Shown one piece after another: positions 34,833-43,664 of a stretch of DNA of 64,000 nucleotides. Under the pieces are notes generated by a model. It was not told the DNA's origin. It was given only the letters and a program-made list of their open reading frames with translations, and searched no databases. Each line of letters begins with the position of its first letter. The stretch's first letter is position 1. Source of the stretch: Wukongibacter sp050859025 (lineage in GTDB: Bacteria; Bacillota; Clostridia; Peptostreptococcales; Caminicellaceae); contig NZ_CP138200.1 in NCBI RefSeq assembly GCF_050859025.1, forward strand, positions 3,038,001 through 3,102,000, read 5' to 3'. The position numbers and the translations under genes were made by a program.

Positions 34833-35159
34833 TTAAGAATCTAAATGGCCAAACATAACTTTTATCACATCAATAGCCATTTGCTTTTCTTTATCTGTTC
34901 TATCTACTGTTAGTTGTAACCATTGCTTCACAAGAGAATGATCTTCTACTTCAACAGAATCTTTCAACAAATAGTCAATTGTTGTACCCAAAGCATTGGC
35001 TATTCTAACAAGGGTTTTAACAGTAATGTTTCTTTCACCACGTTCTATTCTCCCCATATAGGCGGTTGATACTTCTGAAAATTCTGCAAGCTTTTCTTGA
35101 GTTAAACCTATTTTTGAACGTTCTTCACGTATTCTTTTACCTAAAATTCTATTATCCAT
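34833..35159 (-). CDS. XRE-family helix-turn-helix regulator
   Basis: The 108-residue protein has an N-terminal HTH_XRE domain (LGKRIREERSKIGLTQEKLAEFSEVSTAYMGRIERGERNITVKTLVRIANALGTTIDYLL) and a short acidic C-terminal helix. Its closest look-alikes are SinR- or phage repressor-type regulators. The Spo0E-like gene and an AT-rich control region lie on the other side of its start, so it may control that divergent gene. No operator was identified. Confidence 0.85.
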   Translation of the reverse strand: MDNRILGKRIREERSKIGLTQEKLAEFSEVSTAYMGRIERGERNITVKTLVRIANALGTTIDYLLKDSVEVEDHSLVKQWLQLTVDRTDKEKQMAIDVIKVMFGHLDS

Positions 35160-35382
35160 CCAATCACTCCCTCAAATTAACTTTACCTTTAAAGAGAGTA
35201 AAAATTAACGACTTATAGTACGTATTTTATATTGACTATAGTATATAATATATGTTAATATTTAACATATATTCATATAGCATACTTACTTTTAGTAAAA
35301 AGAAAACGATTTATTTCCCTATATTAAAAAAGTAGTCTATAGTTTAGTAAACAAAAATATATTTGCAGAAAGGATAGTCTAG

Positions 35383-35562
35383 GTGACGAAGTCGAAGAAT
35401 AATCAAAGAGATATAAAAAAGAGAATGGGAGAACTAAGATTGTCTTTAAACAAAATATATGTTAAATGTGGAAATACTGAGGAAGTGGTAAGAATAAGTC
35501 AAGAGCTTGATAAATATATTTTACTGGAGCAAAAAAAGAAGTTAAAAGAGCAACATAGATAA
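35383..35562 (+). CDS. Spo0E-like aspartyl-phosphate phosphatase, small
   Basis: The 59-residue protein MTKSKNNQRDIKKRMGELRLSLNKIYVKCGNTEEVVRISQELDKYILLEQ fits the Spo0E family, two helices with the signature SQELD that contacts and dephosphorylates Spo0A~P. GTG 35383 lies eight bases after AAAGGA. The stop codon TAA (35560-35562) overlaps the first bases of a repeat A copy. Such proteins delay sporulation, which supports a sporulating host. Confidence 0.75.
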   Translation: MTKSKNNQRDIKKRMGELRLSLNKIYVKCGNTEEVVRISQELDKYILLEQKKKLKEQHR

Positions 35563-35585
35563 GGTGTCAGGCTAGAACATGTAAA
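35561..35585. repeat. Repeat family A, short copy 4
   Basis: AAGGTGTCAGG followed by GCTAGAACATGTAAA matches copy 3 at 29623-29647 apart from one base, in the same orientation. It overlaps the stop codon of the Spo0E-like gene. Confidence 0.7.
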
Positions 35586-35667
35586 TGTAAGAGATATTAT
35601 TTGTTTTAATTTCACTATGAATATATATAAAGTGTTGATAATATAAAAAACCGCTACAATCAAACAA

Positions 35668-36021
35668 TGATATGATACTTCCAAAGTAGACAGTCTAATT
35701 AATTAAAATTAGATCATCTACTTGGAGGTATTTTTTATGGGAAGAATACCTAAATTCACAAAAGCTGTCAAGATACAAGCCTGTAAGGACTATGCTTGAG
35801 GAAAAGGAAGTTTACTAAGCATAGCTAGAGAGATAGGAGCAGCTTATAGTTCAGTGAGAGAATGGTATTATGCATATAAAATTCATGATTACATAAGATT
35901 TTACAACGAAGAAAGATTACAAAAAAGACTAAAGTGCTTAGCTCCGATGATATATCGAAACCAAGCACTTGCTGCTTAATCTTTAATTAAATTACCTGTC
36001 TACTTGACAAGGGTCAGTTCA
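35668..36021 (+). mobile_element. 354-bp deletion derivative of an IS3-family element
   Basis: The left end TGATATGATACTTCCAAAGT and the right end (inverse TGAACTGACCCTTGTCAAGT) are terminal inverted repeats, flanked by a CAA direct repeat (35665-35667 and 36022-36024), the 3-bp duplication usual for this family. Inside, ATG 35737 opens a frame fusing the start of OrfA (GRIPKFTKAVKIQACKDYA, TGA, GKGSLLSIAREIGAAYSSVREW) to the end of OrfB (DYIRFYNEERLQKRLKCLAPMIYRNQALAA), ending at 35979. It lacks the catalytic core but keeps both ends, so it could move only if helped in trans. Confidence 0.8.
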
Positions 36022-36060
36022 CAAAGGATTGTAACGGTTTATTTACATTATTATAACATC

Positions 36061-37155
36061 TTACACGTTAAACCTGAAAAGTATAACGTCTCCATCTTGT
36101 ACAACATACTCTTTACCTTCAAGTCTTACAAGTCCCTTGTCCTTAGCAGCAGACATGGTTCCAACACTCTTAAGGCTTTCATAGGCTATGGTTTCAGCAC
36201 GGATAAATCCTCTCTCTATATCGGAATGAATTTTTCCAGCAGCTTGTGGAGCCTTAGTTCCACGTCTAATTGTCCATGCTCTGACCTCTTGTGGTCCAGC
36301 GGTTAGGAAGCTGATGAGATCTAGTAGGTGGTAGCTTGATCTTATTAGCTTATCAAGACCAGACTCCTTAAGGCCTAGTTCTTCTAAGAAGGCATCCTTT
36401 TCCTCATCGTCTATCTCAGCTATTTCTTGCTCAATCTTTGCACTAATAACAACTACTTCGGCACCTTCAGTTTTTGCGAATTCTTTAACCTCCTGAACGA
36501 AGCTGTTTTCTCCATTGTTTAGGGTCAAGTCATCCTCAGATACATTTGCACAATAGATGATTGGTTTAGCTGATAATAATTGAAGTGATTTAACGAACTC
36601 CCATTCCTTATCGCTAAGCTCCATTGCTCTTACTGATATACCTTCTTCTAGAGTAGTTTTTATTCTTTCTAGTATATCCATTTCTTTTTGAAGACTCTTA
36701 TCACTTTTTAGTGCCTTTTTAGTCCTCATGATTCTTCTATCTATTAATTCTTCATCGGAGAAAATCAGCTCAAGGTTTATAGTCTCAATATCTTTTTGAG
36801 GTCCAACCTTTCCATCTACATGTACAACATTTTCATCTTCAAAGCATCTTACTACGTGGATGATTGCTGCAACCTCTCTGATATGGCCAAGAAACTGATT
36901 TCCCAGACCTTCGCCCTTTGAAGCACCCTTAACTAATCCAGCTATATCATAGAACTCTATAGCTGTGTTAACAATCTTTTTAGAATCATAGATGTCTCTT
37001 AACACTTCAAGTCTTTCGTCCGGTACGCTTACAACACCAACATTTGGCTCTATAGTACAAAATGGATAGTTAGCTGATTCAGCTCCAGCCTTAGTTATTG
37101 CATTAAATAGTGTACTTTTACCAACATTAGGTAAACCTACTATACCTAATTTCAT
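36061..37155 (-). CDS. ychF: YchF/OLA1-type P-loop ATPase
   Basis: The 364-residue universally conserved Obg-related protein hydrolyses ATP rather than GTP and associates with ribosomes and stress responses. Landmarks are the P-loop GLPNVGKSTLFNAIT at the N-terminus, the switch region YPFCTIEPNVGVV, DIAGLVKGASKGEGLGNQFL, a non-canonical NxxE-type base loop (YCANVSE), a coiled-coil insert and the C-terminal TGS domain. ATG 37155 is preferred over 37173 because AAAGGA lies between them. The gene is ordinary in length and order. Confidence 0.95.
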   Translation of the reverse strand: MKLGIVGLPNVGKSTLFNAITKAGAESANYPFCTIEPNVGVVSVPDERLEVLRDIYDSKKIVNTAIEFYDIAGLVKGASKGEGLGNQFLGHIREVAAIIHVVRCFEDENVVHVDGKVGPQKDIETINLELIFSDEELIDRRIMRTKKALKSDKSLQKEMDILERIKTTLEEGISVRAMELSDKEWEFVKSLQLLSAKPIIYCANVSEDDLTLNNGENSFVQEVKEFAKTEGAEVVVISAKIEQEIAEIDDEEKDAFLEELGLKESGLDKLIRSSYHLLDLISFLTAGPQEVRAWTIRRGTKAPQAAGKIHSDIERGFIRAETIAYESLKSVGTMSAAKDKGLVRLEGKEYVVQDGDVILFRFNV

Positions 37156-37440
37156 ATATATTCTTCCTTTCAATGATAAATTTGTCCATATTTACATACA
37201 GAATAAATTATAATGCATATATATATGTAAAGCAATAGATTTGAGCTCTTTTCTAGCTTTAGAGGAACATATTTTTTATAAATCCAAATAGAATGTATAA
37301 AGTACAAAAAGCCGAGGAAGGAACAAGGCCCTCTAGAAAGCCTTCCAAACTAGATCTTTACTATATATAACGAAAATTATTATATTTATCTAAAAACTTT
37401 AAAGGGCTTTGTAAGTTTCTATTGTATTGCAAAAAAGGGG

Positions 37441-38598
37441 ATGATATTTATTAGCGATAGATTTTATCTTTTTTTAAAATCCCTGTTACTAGGATTATTA
37501 ATAATAGGTTTTCTCGTTCTAAATGGTAATGTAGAGAGACTCCTAATTATTGCAGCAACCCTGCTTATTATAAATATCCTTATGAATATTAGGTCTAGAT
37601 TTAATTATGCTCCTATAATTATTATGGGGCTCATTATAGGATATATTTTAGGAAATTTCTTATTATATTATTCTTTCATAAGCAATGATAATAATCAAGA
37701 TATTAATAGGAAAAATTACAATGAGAAAATATCTAAACCTGCTGTAATAATATTTTCCATAGGAGAGCCAACTACTTATAAATTATCAGTTGTATTAAAT
37801 AATATTTATAGCGATAAATCCATAATCAGAAAGGCCATTGCACCTATCGAGGCATCGAGGTATAAGGCTGCCTATGAGAATATTGGAGGTAGTAGAAATA
37901 TGGATTTTTCCAATAGAATTAAAGATGAACTAGATATTCGTTTAGGTACAGATTATGACTTATATGTGGCATATTTTAATACTACTCCTTCGATTTATGA
38001 TGAACTAGAAAGATTAGGAAAAAGATATGAGAGAATAATCCTCGCTCCATTAATGATAAGTGAATCAATGGAGTACACAGACCTAAAAAAAGCAGTAGAG
38101 GGAAATTTTCTGAATAACGATACCCAGATAAAATTTACACCTTTGCTTTGGAAAAGCCATAAGCTTTCAAAGCAAGTTCTAGAAAAAGCTGTTGAAAAAG
38201 CAGAGTTGGATAAGATTGATTCCACGGGTGTTCTTCTCTTAATGTCAAACCGGTACAGTTTCTATGAACAAAGTATCTTTTGTAATGATGTAACTAATAA
38301 GATGGAAAGATCAAAGTTTGATAGGGATAATATAGTTTGCTTAAAATATGACAATAAGGAAAAGCTTTTTATAAAGGCTATTAGAAAATTGAAGGAAAGA
38401 GGTGTAGATAAGATATTAGTTATAAGTATAGCTAGACTACAGGACGAGATATTAGATCAAAATAGAATAAGCAAGCTGGTTAAGAGGGCATCAAAAAGGG
38501 AGTTTGTTAGGATTGAATATATCAATGGTTGGGGAATAGATGAAAATTTACTTAATGAGCTTGAATATAATATAAGGATAACAAACATAAAAAAATAA
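37441..38598 (+). CDS. Membrane-anchored ferrochelatase-like protein
   Basis: The 385-residue protein has three hydrophobic segments in its first 90 residues, then a soluble domain resembling ferrochelatase. The matching parts are VIIFSIGEPTTYKL (in place of VNLGTPD), APIEASRYKAAYENIGGSRNMDFSNRIKDEL (family: RxAxxYxxIGGxSPL), YDLYVAYFNTTPSIYDELERL and RIILAPLMISESM. The catalytic histidine of the family's PLYPQ(Y/H)S region is not evident here. No heme genes are nearby. It may bind a tetrapyrrole or be a repurposed chelatase. The start ATG 37441 follows AAAAGGGG. Confidence 0.6.
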   Translation: MIFISDRFYLFLKSLLLGLLIIGFLVLNGNVERLLIIAATLLIINILMNIRSRFNYAPIIIMGLIIGYILGNFLLYYSFISNDNNQDINRKNYNEKISKPAVIIFSIGEPTTYKLSVVLNNIYSDKSIIRKAIAPIEASRYKAAYENIGGSRNMDFSNRIKDELDIRLGTDYDLYVAYFNTTPSIYDELERLGKRYERIILAPLMISESMEYTDLKKAVEGNFLNNDTQIKFTPLLWKSHKLSKQVLEKAVEKAELDKIDSTGVLLLMSNRYSFYEQSIFCNDVTNKMERSKFDRDNIVCLKYDNKEKLFIKAIRKLKERGVDKILVISIARLQDEILDQNRISKLVKRASKREFVRIEYINGWGIDENLLNELEYNIRITNIKK

Positions 38599-38652
38599 AG
38601 GTCTTGTCTATCTCGCAAATTTTGACAAAATATAGTAAAATATTGATAGTGC

Positions 38653-38757
38653 TATAAGGATTTAAGTAAAGACTTTAATTTATACAGATCCAAAACTCTC
38701 AGAAGCACTGAGTATTTGTACATGTATAAATTAAGTTTTACTATGTAAACCCTATAT
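38653..38757. repeat. Repeat family C
   Basis: This imperfect palindrome of 105 bases starts ATAAGGATTTAAGTAAAGAC and ends TTTTACTATGTAAACCCTAT. Its arms ACTTTAATTTATACA and TGTATAAATTAAGT can form a long cruciform. It is nearly identical to the copies at 41758, 42734 and 58503. Confidence 0.8.
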
Positions 38758-38795
38758 ATGTATTATATATGTGTTTTTATATAATAATAAAAATA

Positions 38796-39005
38796 TCTAT
38801 ATAGAACGCATATGTAAATCTAAATTTTGATTTTTTGAATAGTCAAATTTTTAGTGGGATTTGAAGAATCAAAATGTAAAAAAAGTCTTTGATAAAGATT
38901 CTCAAGGTTGACTTTTTTGAAATACATAACGGAAATTATATTTATCCATAGTTTTAAAAAGTCTATAATTTCTTATGTATTATAAAAGATTTATTGCGAT
39001 TTCTG
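38796..39005. repeat. Repeat family B, diverged and expanded copy
   Basis: The left end (ATATAGAACGCATATGTAAA) and the right end (AGATTTATTGCGATTTCTGT at 38984-39003) match family B, but the interior is longer and partly duplicated (AAAGTCTTTGATAAAGATTC). It fills the gap before the M16 gene pair. Confidence 0.55.
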
Positions 39006-39035
39006 TACAAGTTAATGAAAGAGGGAGGTTACATA

Positions 39036-40316
39036 TTGTTAAACATATTAGATCAAATGGAGCTTAATGATTCCATTAAACTACATGTTATAAAGTCAGA
39101 TAAGTTTAAAACAAATTTAATAGGTGTATATATAAAGCGTCCATTGTTAAAGGAAGAGGTTACTAAAAACTCCTTATTATCTATGTTAATAAATAAGGGA
39201 ACAAAGGAATATCCATCATTCCTTGAACTAAATAGAAAGCTTGAGGAGTTATATGGCTCTGTTTTGGTTTCCGATGTAGTTAAGAAGGGTGAAGCTCAAA
39301 TAATCCAGATTAAAATGCAGCTCCCAAATAGCAAGTATATTGACAATAAGGATATTTTAAAGGAAGGGCTAAAGATACTAAATGGCGTTATGAATGACCA
39401 AGTTGTTGAGAATGATGGGTTTAAGAGAGAAAGCTTCTTACAAGAAAAGAAAAACCTCAAGGAAAAAATTGAGAGCAGAATAAATGACAAAATGAGATTT
39501 GCTGTTGATAGATGTGTTGAAGAGATGTGTTCTGATGAAAGCTATAGTATATATGAATATGGTAGCATAGATGAACTAGATAAGATTGATGAAAAGGAAT
39601 TATATAAGCATTTTGAGGAGGTTATATCAAACTCTCCTATTGATATCTTTATTGTAGGAGATGTTGAAGAAAATGAAATTGGATCTTTATTTGGTGAAAA
39701 TCTCGGTTTTAAAAGAGGAAATGTTATCTCAGTACCAAGGGAAGAGATAAGTAAGAAAATTACTAAGGTTAAAGAGGTTGAAGATAACTTCAATATTAAC
39801 CAAGGGAAACTAACTCTTGGATACAGGACAAATATTCCCTATGAGAGCGAGCTGTATGAAAGTTCTATACTGTTTTCAAACATTTTAGGTGGAGGACCTA
39901 ATTCAAAACTGTTTATGAATGTCAGAGAAAAAGAGAGTCTATGCTATTATATATTTTCTAAGGTAGATAAATTTAAATCTATCATGCTTATAAGCTGTGG
40001 CATAGAATTTGAAAACTTTGAGAAAACCAAAGCCCTAATTATAAAGGAAGTTGAATCATTAAGAGAAGGAAATTTTACAGAGGACGATATTGATATAGCA
40101 AAGAAATCAATAATAACATCTATAAGGTCCTTGACAGATACACCAAATATGTTTATGGATTTTCTATATTCTCAGATCTTAAGTAATTCCTTTAATAGTA
40201 TTGAAAGTATAATTGCAAAAATTGAGGCTGTAGGTAGAGATTCTATTATAGAAGCGGGAAAACAAATTGAATTAGATACAATTTACTTCCTGAATAAAGA
40301 AGTGGAGGGAAGATAA
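39036..40316 (+). CDS. M16 peptidase-family protein without the zinc motif (YmfF-like)
   Basis: The 426-residue protein has the two-lobed M16 fold but no HxxEH. It reads FKTNLIGVYIKRPLL where active members continue to the zinc site, and later ILGGGPNSKLFMNVREKESLCYYIFSKVDKFK, the typical second-lobe RxxxGLxY-like region. It matches B. subtilis YmfF in size and in being followed four bases later by an active YmfH-type partner. TTG 39036 is chosen because GGGAGG ends seven bases before it. By analogy with the paired M16B proteases it is the non-catalytic half of a heterodimer. Confidence 0.82.
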   Translation: MLNILDQMELNDSIKLHVIKSDKFKTNLIGVYIKRPLLKEEVTKNSLLSMLINKGTKEYPSFLELNRKLEELYGSVLVSDVVKKGEAQIIQIKMQLPNSKYIDNKDILKEGLKILNGVMNDQVVENDGFKRESFLQEKKNLKEKIESRINDKMRFAVDRCVEEMCSDESYSIYEYGSIDELDKIDEKELYKHFEEVISNSPIDIFIVGDVEENEIGSLFGENLGFKRGNVISVPREEISKKITKVKEVEDNFNINQGKLTLGYRTNIPYESELYESSILFSNILGGGPNSKLFMNVREKESLCYYIFSKVDKFKSIMLISCGIEFENFEKTKALIIKEVESLREGNFTEDDIDIAKKSIITSIRSLTDTPNMFMDFLYSQILSNSFNSIESIIAKIEAVGRDSIIEAGKQIELDTIYFLNKEVEGR

Positions 40317-40319
40317 GTC

Positions 40320-41609
40320 ATGGAAAAAGAAATTTACAGTGATATTCTAAAGGAAAAAATATATTTTCAAAAGCTTGATAATGGATTGGAAATATTTATA
40401 CTACCTAAAAAGGGTTATACAAAAAAATATGCTATATTTGGAACTCGTTATGGATCAATAGATAATAAGTTTATAATACCGGGAGAGAATGAAGCCACTG
40501 AGGTTCCAGAAGGAATTGCTCATTTTCTTGAGCATAAGCTCTTCGAAAGTGAGGAAGGAGGAGTATTCGGAAGGTTTTCTAAGTTGGGATCAAATGTTAA
40601 TGCCTATACAAACTTTAACTCAACCTGCTATTTATTCTCTTGTACAGATAAGTTCTATGAGAATCTTAGAATACTTATAGATTTTGTCCAATCTCCCTAC
40701 CTAACTGATGAGAACGTTGAAAAGGAAAAGGGAATCATAGAGCAGGAAATCAGAATGTATGAGGATAATCCAAATTGGAAGGTATTTTTCAATGGTCTTA
40801 GGGCACTGTATCATACCCATCCAGTTAGCATAGATATAGCTGGTACTGTTGAAAGTATATACAAGATAACTAAGGATGAACTTTATAAGTGCTATAATAC
40901 CTTCTATGTTCCAAATAATATGGTGGTATTTGTAGTTGGCGATGTTGACAGGGACGAAACCTATAAGACAATTGAAGAAAGCTTAAAGTCTAGCTATAAG
41001 AAGCTTGAGGGCGATATAGAAAGGATATTGCCAACGGAGTCTAAAGAGGTTAGAGAAAAGAAAGTAGAAGAGAAGCTTTCTGTATCTATGCCACTGTTTA
41101 ATATTTCATTTAAAAATGCGGATAACTTTTTAGAAGGTAAGGACTTATTGAGGACCGATATAGAAACTAAGATTATTCTAGATACTATCTTTGGTAGAAG
41201 CTCAAGGCTTTATAAAAGGCTTTACGACCAAGGGCTTATAAATGAAAACTTTGAGAGTGAATATACCTTTGATGTTTCCTATGGGCATTCAGTAATCGGC
41301 GGAGAATCAAAGGACCCAGATAAAGTTTACGAAATTATAAGAAATGAAATAGAAGATATAAAAAGCAAAGGCTTAAATAGAGAGGATTTTGAGAGAGTTA
41401 AGAAAAAGTTAATAGGTCAGCATATAAGCTCCTTCAACTCAGTAGAGTTTATTGCCAATACCTTTACATCCTACTATTTTAAAGGTATAAATTTGTTTGA
41501 CTATATATCTCAGCTCCAAAATATAGAATACGAAAATGTGACAAAAAGATTTAATCAACATTTTGATTTAAATAAGAGTGTATTATCTCTTATAAAGCCC
41601 AATGCATAG
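40320..41609 (+). CDS. M16 zinc peptidase (YmfH-like), catalytic partner
   Basis: The 429-residue insulinase-family protease has the inverted zinc motif in GIAHFLEHKLFE (HFLEH, near residues 68-72) and the downstream glutamate segment EKGIIEQEIRMYEDNP near residue 137. The second lobe has FGRSSRLYKRLYDQGLINENFESEY. ATG 40320 lies three bases after the previous stop, so the two halves are translationally coupled. Substrates in sporulating Firmicutes are not well defined. Confidence 0.88.
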   Translation: MEKEIYSDILKEKIYFQKLDNGLEIFILPKKGYTKKYAIFGTRYGSIDNKFIIPGENEATEVPEGIAHFLEHKLFESEEGGVFGRFSKLGSNVNAYTNFNSTCYLFSCTDKFYENLRILIDFVQSPYLTDENVEKEKGIIEQEIRMYEDNPNWKVFFNGLRALYHTHPVSIDIAGTVESIYKITKDELYKCYNTFYVPNNMVVFVVGDVDRDETYKTIEESLKSSYKKLEGDIERILPTESKEVREKKVEEKLSVSMPLFNISFKNADNFLEGKDLLRTDIETKIILDTIFGRSSRLYKRLYDQGLINENFESEYTFDVSYGHSVIGGESKDPDKVYEIIRNEIEDIKSKGLNREDFERVKKKLIGQHISSFNSVEFIANTFTSYYFKGINLFDYISQLQNIEYENVTKRFNQHFDLNKSVLSLIKPNA

Positions 41610-41757
41610 CTAAATAAAGATTAGTTAACAATAATAAACTTGAAAATACTATCTATATGAGTATATAATTATTTTAGTTGCCATGTTGTGGCAACTAAAA
41701 TTGTTATGGTGAAAGATTACACTTTTAGATTTTAAAAAAAGTTTTGAATGGAATCTC

Positions 41758-41861
41758 TATAGGGATTTAAGTAAAGACTTTAATTTATACATATCCAAAA
41801 CTCCCAGAAGCACTGAGTATTTGTACATGTATAAATTAAGTTTTACTATGTAAACCCTATA
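41758..41861. repeat. Repeat family C
   Basis: This 104-base palindromic unit starts TATAGGGATTTAAGTAAAGA and ends CTATGTAAACCCTATA. It is almost identical to the copy at 38653 and lies between the M16 pair and lgt. Confidence 0.85.
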
Positions 41862-41955
41862 CAATTGTGAATTTATCACCTATAGTTTAGAATATGCAGA
41901 GCTTATATGAGGTTTTAAAATTTCAGTAGAGGGCTTTGTCTAAGGAGTGAATTTG

Positions 41956-42690
41956 TTGAATCCTATAGCATTTGAAGTATTTGGAATTGCAGTGCGTTGG
42001 TATGGTATATTAATTTCTTCAGGTATGATAATAGGTACTTTACTGGCCTTGAGAGAAGCAAAAAGACTTGGTTTAGATGAAAATTTGATAATTGATTTTA
42101 TCTTGGTCATGATTCCTTCTGCTATAATTGGTGCTAGACTATACTATGTAATATTTAATTGGAGTTATTATAATGGGGACATAATAAGGATGATTAATAT
42201 TAGAGAAGGTGGTCTAGCAATACATGGTGGTGTAATAGGAGGTATAGTAGCTGGTATAGTATATACAAGAGTAAAGAAGATTGATTTTTGGCAGCTTGCC
42301 GATATTATTGCTCCTAGTTTAATTTTAGGACAATCCATTGGTAGATGGGGAAATTTTATTAATCAGGAGGCTCACGGTGGTCCAACAGATTTGCCTTGGG
42401 GTATTATGGTTGATGGAGTGAAGGTACATCCAACTTTTTTATATGAATCAATATGGGATTTTGCTATTTTTATTTTCTTGATGAATTACAGGAAGAAAAA
42501 GAACTTTAATGGAGAGCTATTCTACATATATCTTATTTTGTATTCAGTTGGAAGATTTTTTATTGAAGGTTTGAGAACTGATAGCCTTATGATGGGACCT
42601 CTTAGGGTAGCTCAGGCTTTAAGTCTTACTCTAATATTAGTTTTTGGATTGCTATTATTTAGTAAGCGTAAAAAAGGTAAGCAGATTTAG
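41956..42690 (+). CDS. lgt: Prolipoprotein diacylglyceryl transferase
   Basis: The 244-residue polytopic membrane enzyme transfers diacylglycerol from phosphatidylglycerol to the lipobox cysteine of prolipoproteins. Conserved motifs are the N-terminal NPIAFEVFGIAVRWYG, the catalytic-region HGGVIGG near residue 92, the Lgt signature GQSIGRWGNFINQEAHGGPT near residue 130, and the C-terminal YSVGRFFIEGLRTDSL. TTG 41956 fits the usual Mxx-NP start and lies about eight bases after AAGGAG. The frame is open to GTG 41947. It stands alone between two C repeats. Confidence 0.93.
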   Translation: MNPIAFEVFGIAVRWYGILISSGMIIGTLLALREAKRLGLDENLIIDFILVMIPSAIIGARLYYVIFNWSYYNGDIIRMINIREGGLAIHGGVIGGIVAGIVYTRVKKIDFWQLADIIAPSLILGQSIGRWGNFINQEAHGGPTDLPWGIMVDGVKVHPTFLYESIWDFAIFIFLMNYRKKKNFNGELFYIYLILYSVGRFFIEGLRTDSLMMGPLRVAQALSLTLILVFGLLLFSKRKKGKQI

Positions 42691-42733
42691 TGATATCTGG
42701 GAAATTAAAATGTAAAAGATTTATTTTGATCTC

Positions 42734-42840
42734 TATATAGAGATTTCAGTAGAGACTTGAATTTATACATGTCCAAGACTCCCAGAAACACTGAGTATTT
42801 GCGCATGTATAAATTAAGTTCTACTATTTGAACCCTATAT
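42734..42840. repeat. Repeat family C
   Basis: This 107-base copy starts near TATATAGAGATTTCAGTAGA and ends CTATTTGAACCCTATAT. Compensating changes in the arms (for example GACTTGAATTTATACAT) keep the palindrome. Confidence 0.8.
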
Positions 42841-42984
42841 AAATGACTTTAAAATTTAATAATTGTAATAATTTTGAAATATTATATTCTGTAAAGAGTC
42901 ATTGACAGAATATGGCATAAGGTGTATCATATTTACACTGACTTTTAAATTTCTCAAATAAATTTTGAAATTGAGGTGAAAATT

Positions 42985-43119
42985 ATGTCATATTGTGATA
43001 TCTCAATTGAAGAGATACATACTCTAAAGAGTAAGTTAGAAAGCTTAAATGAAGATTTTTCTAGTTTTAGTGAAGTTTTAAAAGTAAGTGAAGAAATTGA
43101 TATGATATTAGCAAAATAA
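42985..43119 (+). CDS. Second small Spo0E-like protein
   Basis: The 44-residue product MSYCDISIEEIHTLKSKLESLNEDFSSFSEVLKVSEEIDMILAK keeps the two-helix Spo0E pattern, with SEEID in place of the SQELD signature. ATG 42985 follows GAGGTGA by five bases. The signature glutamine and leucine are altered, so phosphatase activity is uncertain. Confidence 0.55.
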   Translation: MSYCDISIEEIHTLKSKLESLNEDFSSFSEVLKVSEEIDMILAK

Positions 43120-43160
43120 TTAAATTCAGATTATTTATAGAAATTTTAATAATGCTCATT

Positions 43161-43255
43161 TATATAGAACGTATTTATAAATCTACATTTTGATTTTTTG
43201 AATAGCCAATGATTCAAGGAATCAAAATGTAAAAGATTTATTACGATTTCTATAG
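43161..43255. repeat. Repeat family B
   Basis: This is the cleanest copy of a palindromic unit of about 95 bases. It starts TATATAGAACGTATTTATAA and ends TTATTACGATTTCTATA. The inner arms AAATCTACATTTTGATT and AATCAAAATGTAAAAGATTT form a strong hairpin. Other copies are at 38796, 47722, 54546, 54750 (inverted) and 55407. Confidence 0.85.
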
Positions 43256-43352
43256 TTTTAAGTTTTCTATGAATGGTCTGTATTTCAATTATTACGTTCT
43301 TAATGAATCATCCCAAATAATATAGGGGTGTTTTTTTTTGAGGATAATTCAA

Positions 43353-43383
43353 ATTCAGGGGAGTGGTTACCCTGATTTTTTTT
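43353..43383 (+). terminator. Rho-independent terminator upstream of mraZ
   Basis: TCAGGG and CCCTGA form a stem with a nine-base loop, followed by eight T residues. A similar, weaker signal (GGGGTG then nine T) stands 25 bases earlier. These isolate the dcw cluster from upstream transcription. Confidence 0.75.
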
Positions 43384-43610
43384 GCCAATTTTGCTGAAAT
43401 GTACTTGTAATTTTTTGAGTCTTGAAAAGTCAGTTTGGAATTAGAGAAGATAATAAAATAACACATATCTTGTAAAATCAAGGTTTCAGTTATATAGATT
43501 ACATAAATAATTATACCTAGGATGATTTAGTGCTAAAAGACTAGGAAAAAAAGCAAAAAAAATTAAAAAACTAGCAGGAAAAGGAAGATTACTATAGAAT
43601 TAAACTATTA

Positions 43611-43635
43611 GTGGTTAAAAGTGGGTAATAGTGGT
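43611..43635 (+). promoter_or_regulatory. MraZ-box repeats
   Basis: GTGGT, GTGGG and GTGGT occur at 43611, 43621 and 43631 with an exact 10-base period, directly upstream of mraZ. MraZ is known to bind TGGGN-type direct repeats of this spacing in front of its own operon. Confidence 0.75.
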
Positions 43636-43664
43636 TTGACTTCCCTTAAAGTGGAGTGAATTTT

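Noticed and set aside
37441..38598. Sirohydrochlorin cobaltochelatase (CbiX) assignment
   Set aside because: The RYxxAYxxIGG and AYxxTxPSIYDEL patterns match ferrochelatase better, and no cobalamin genes are nearby.
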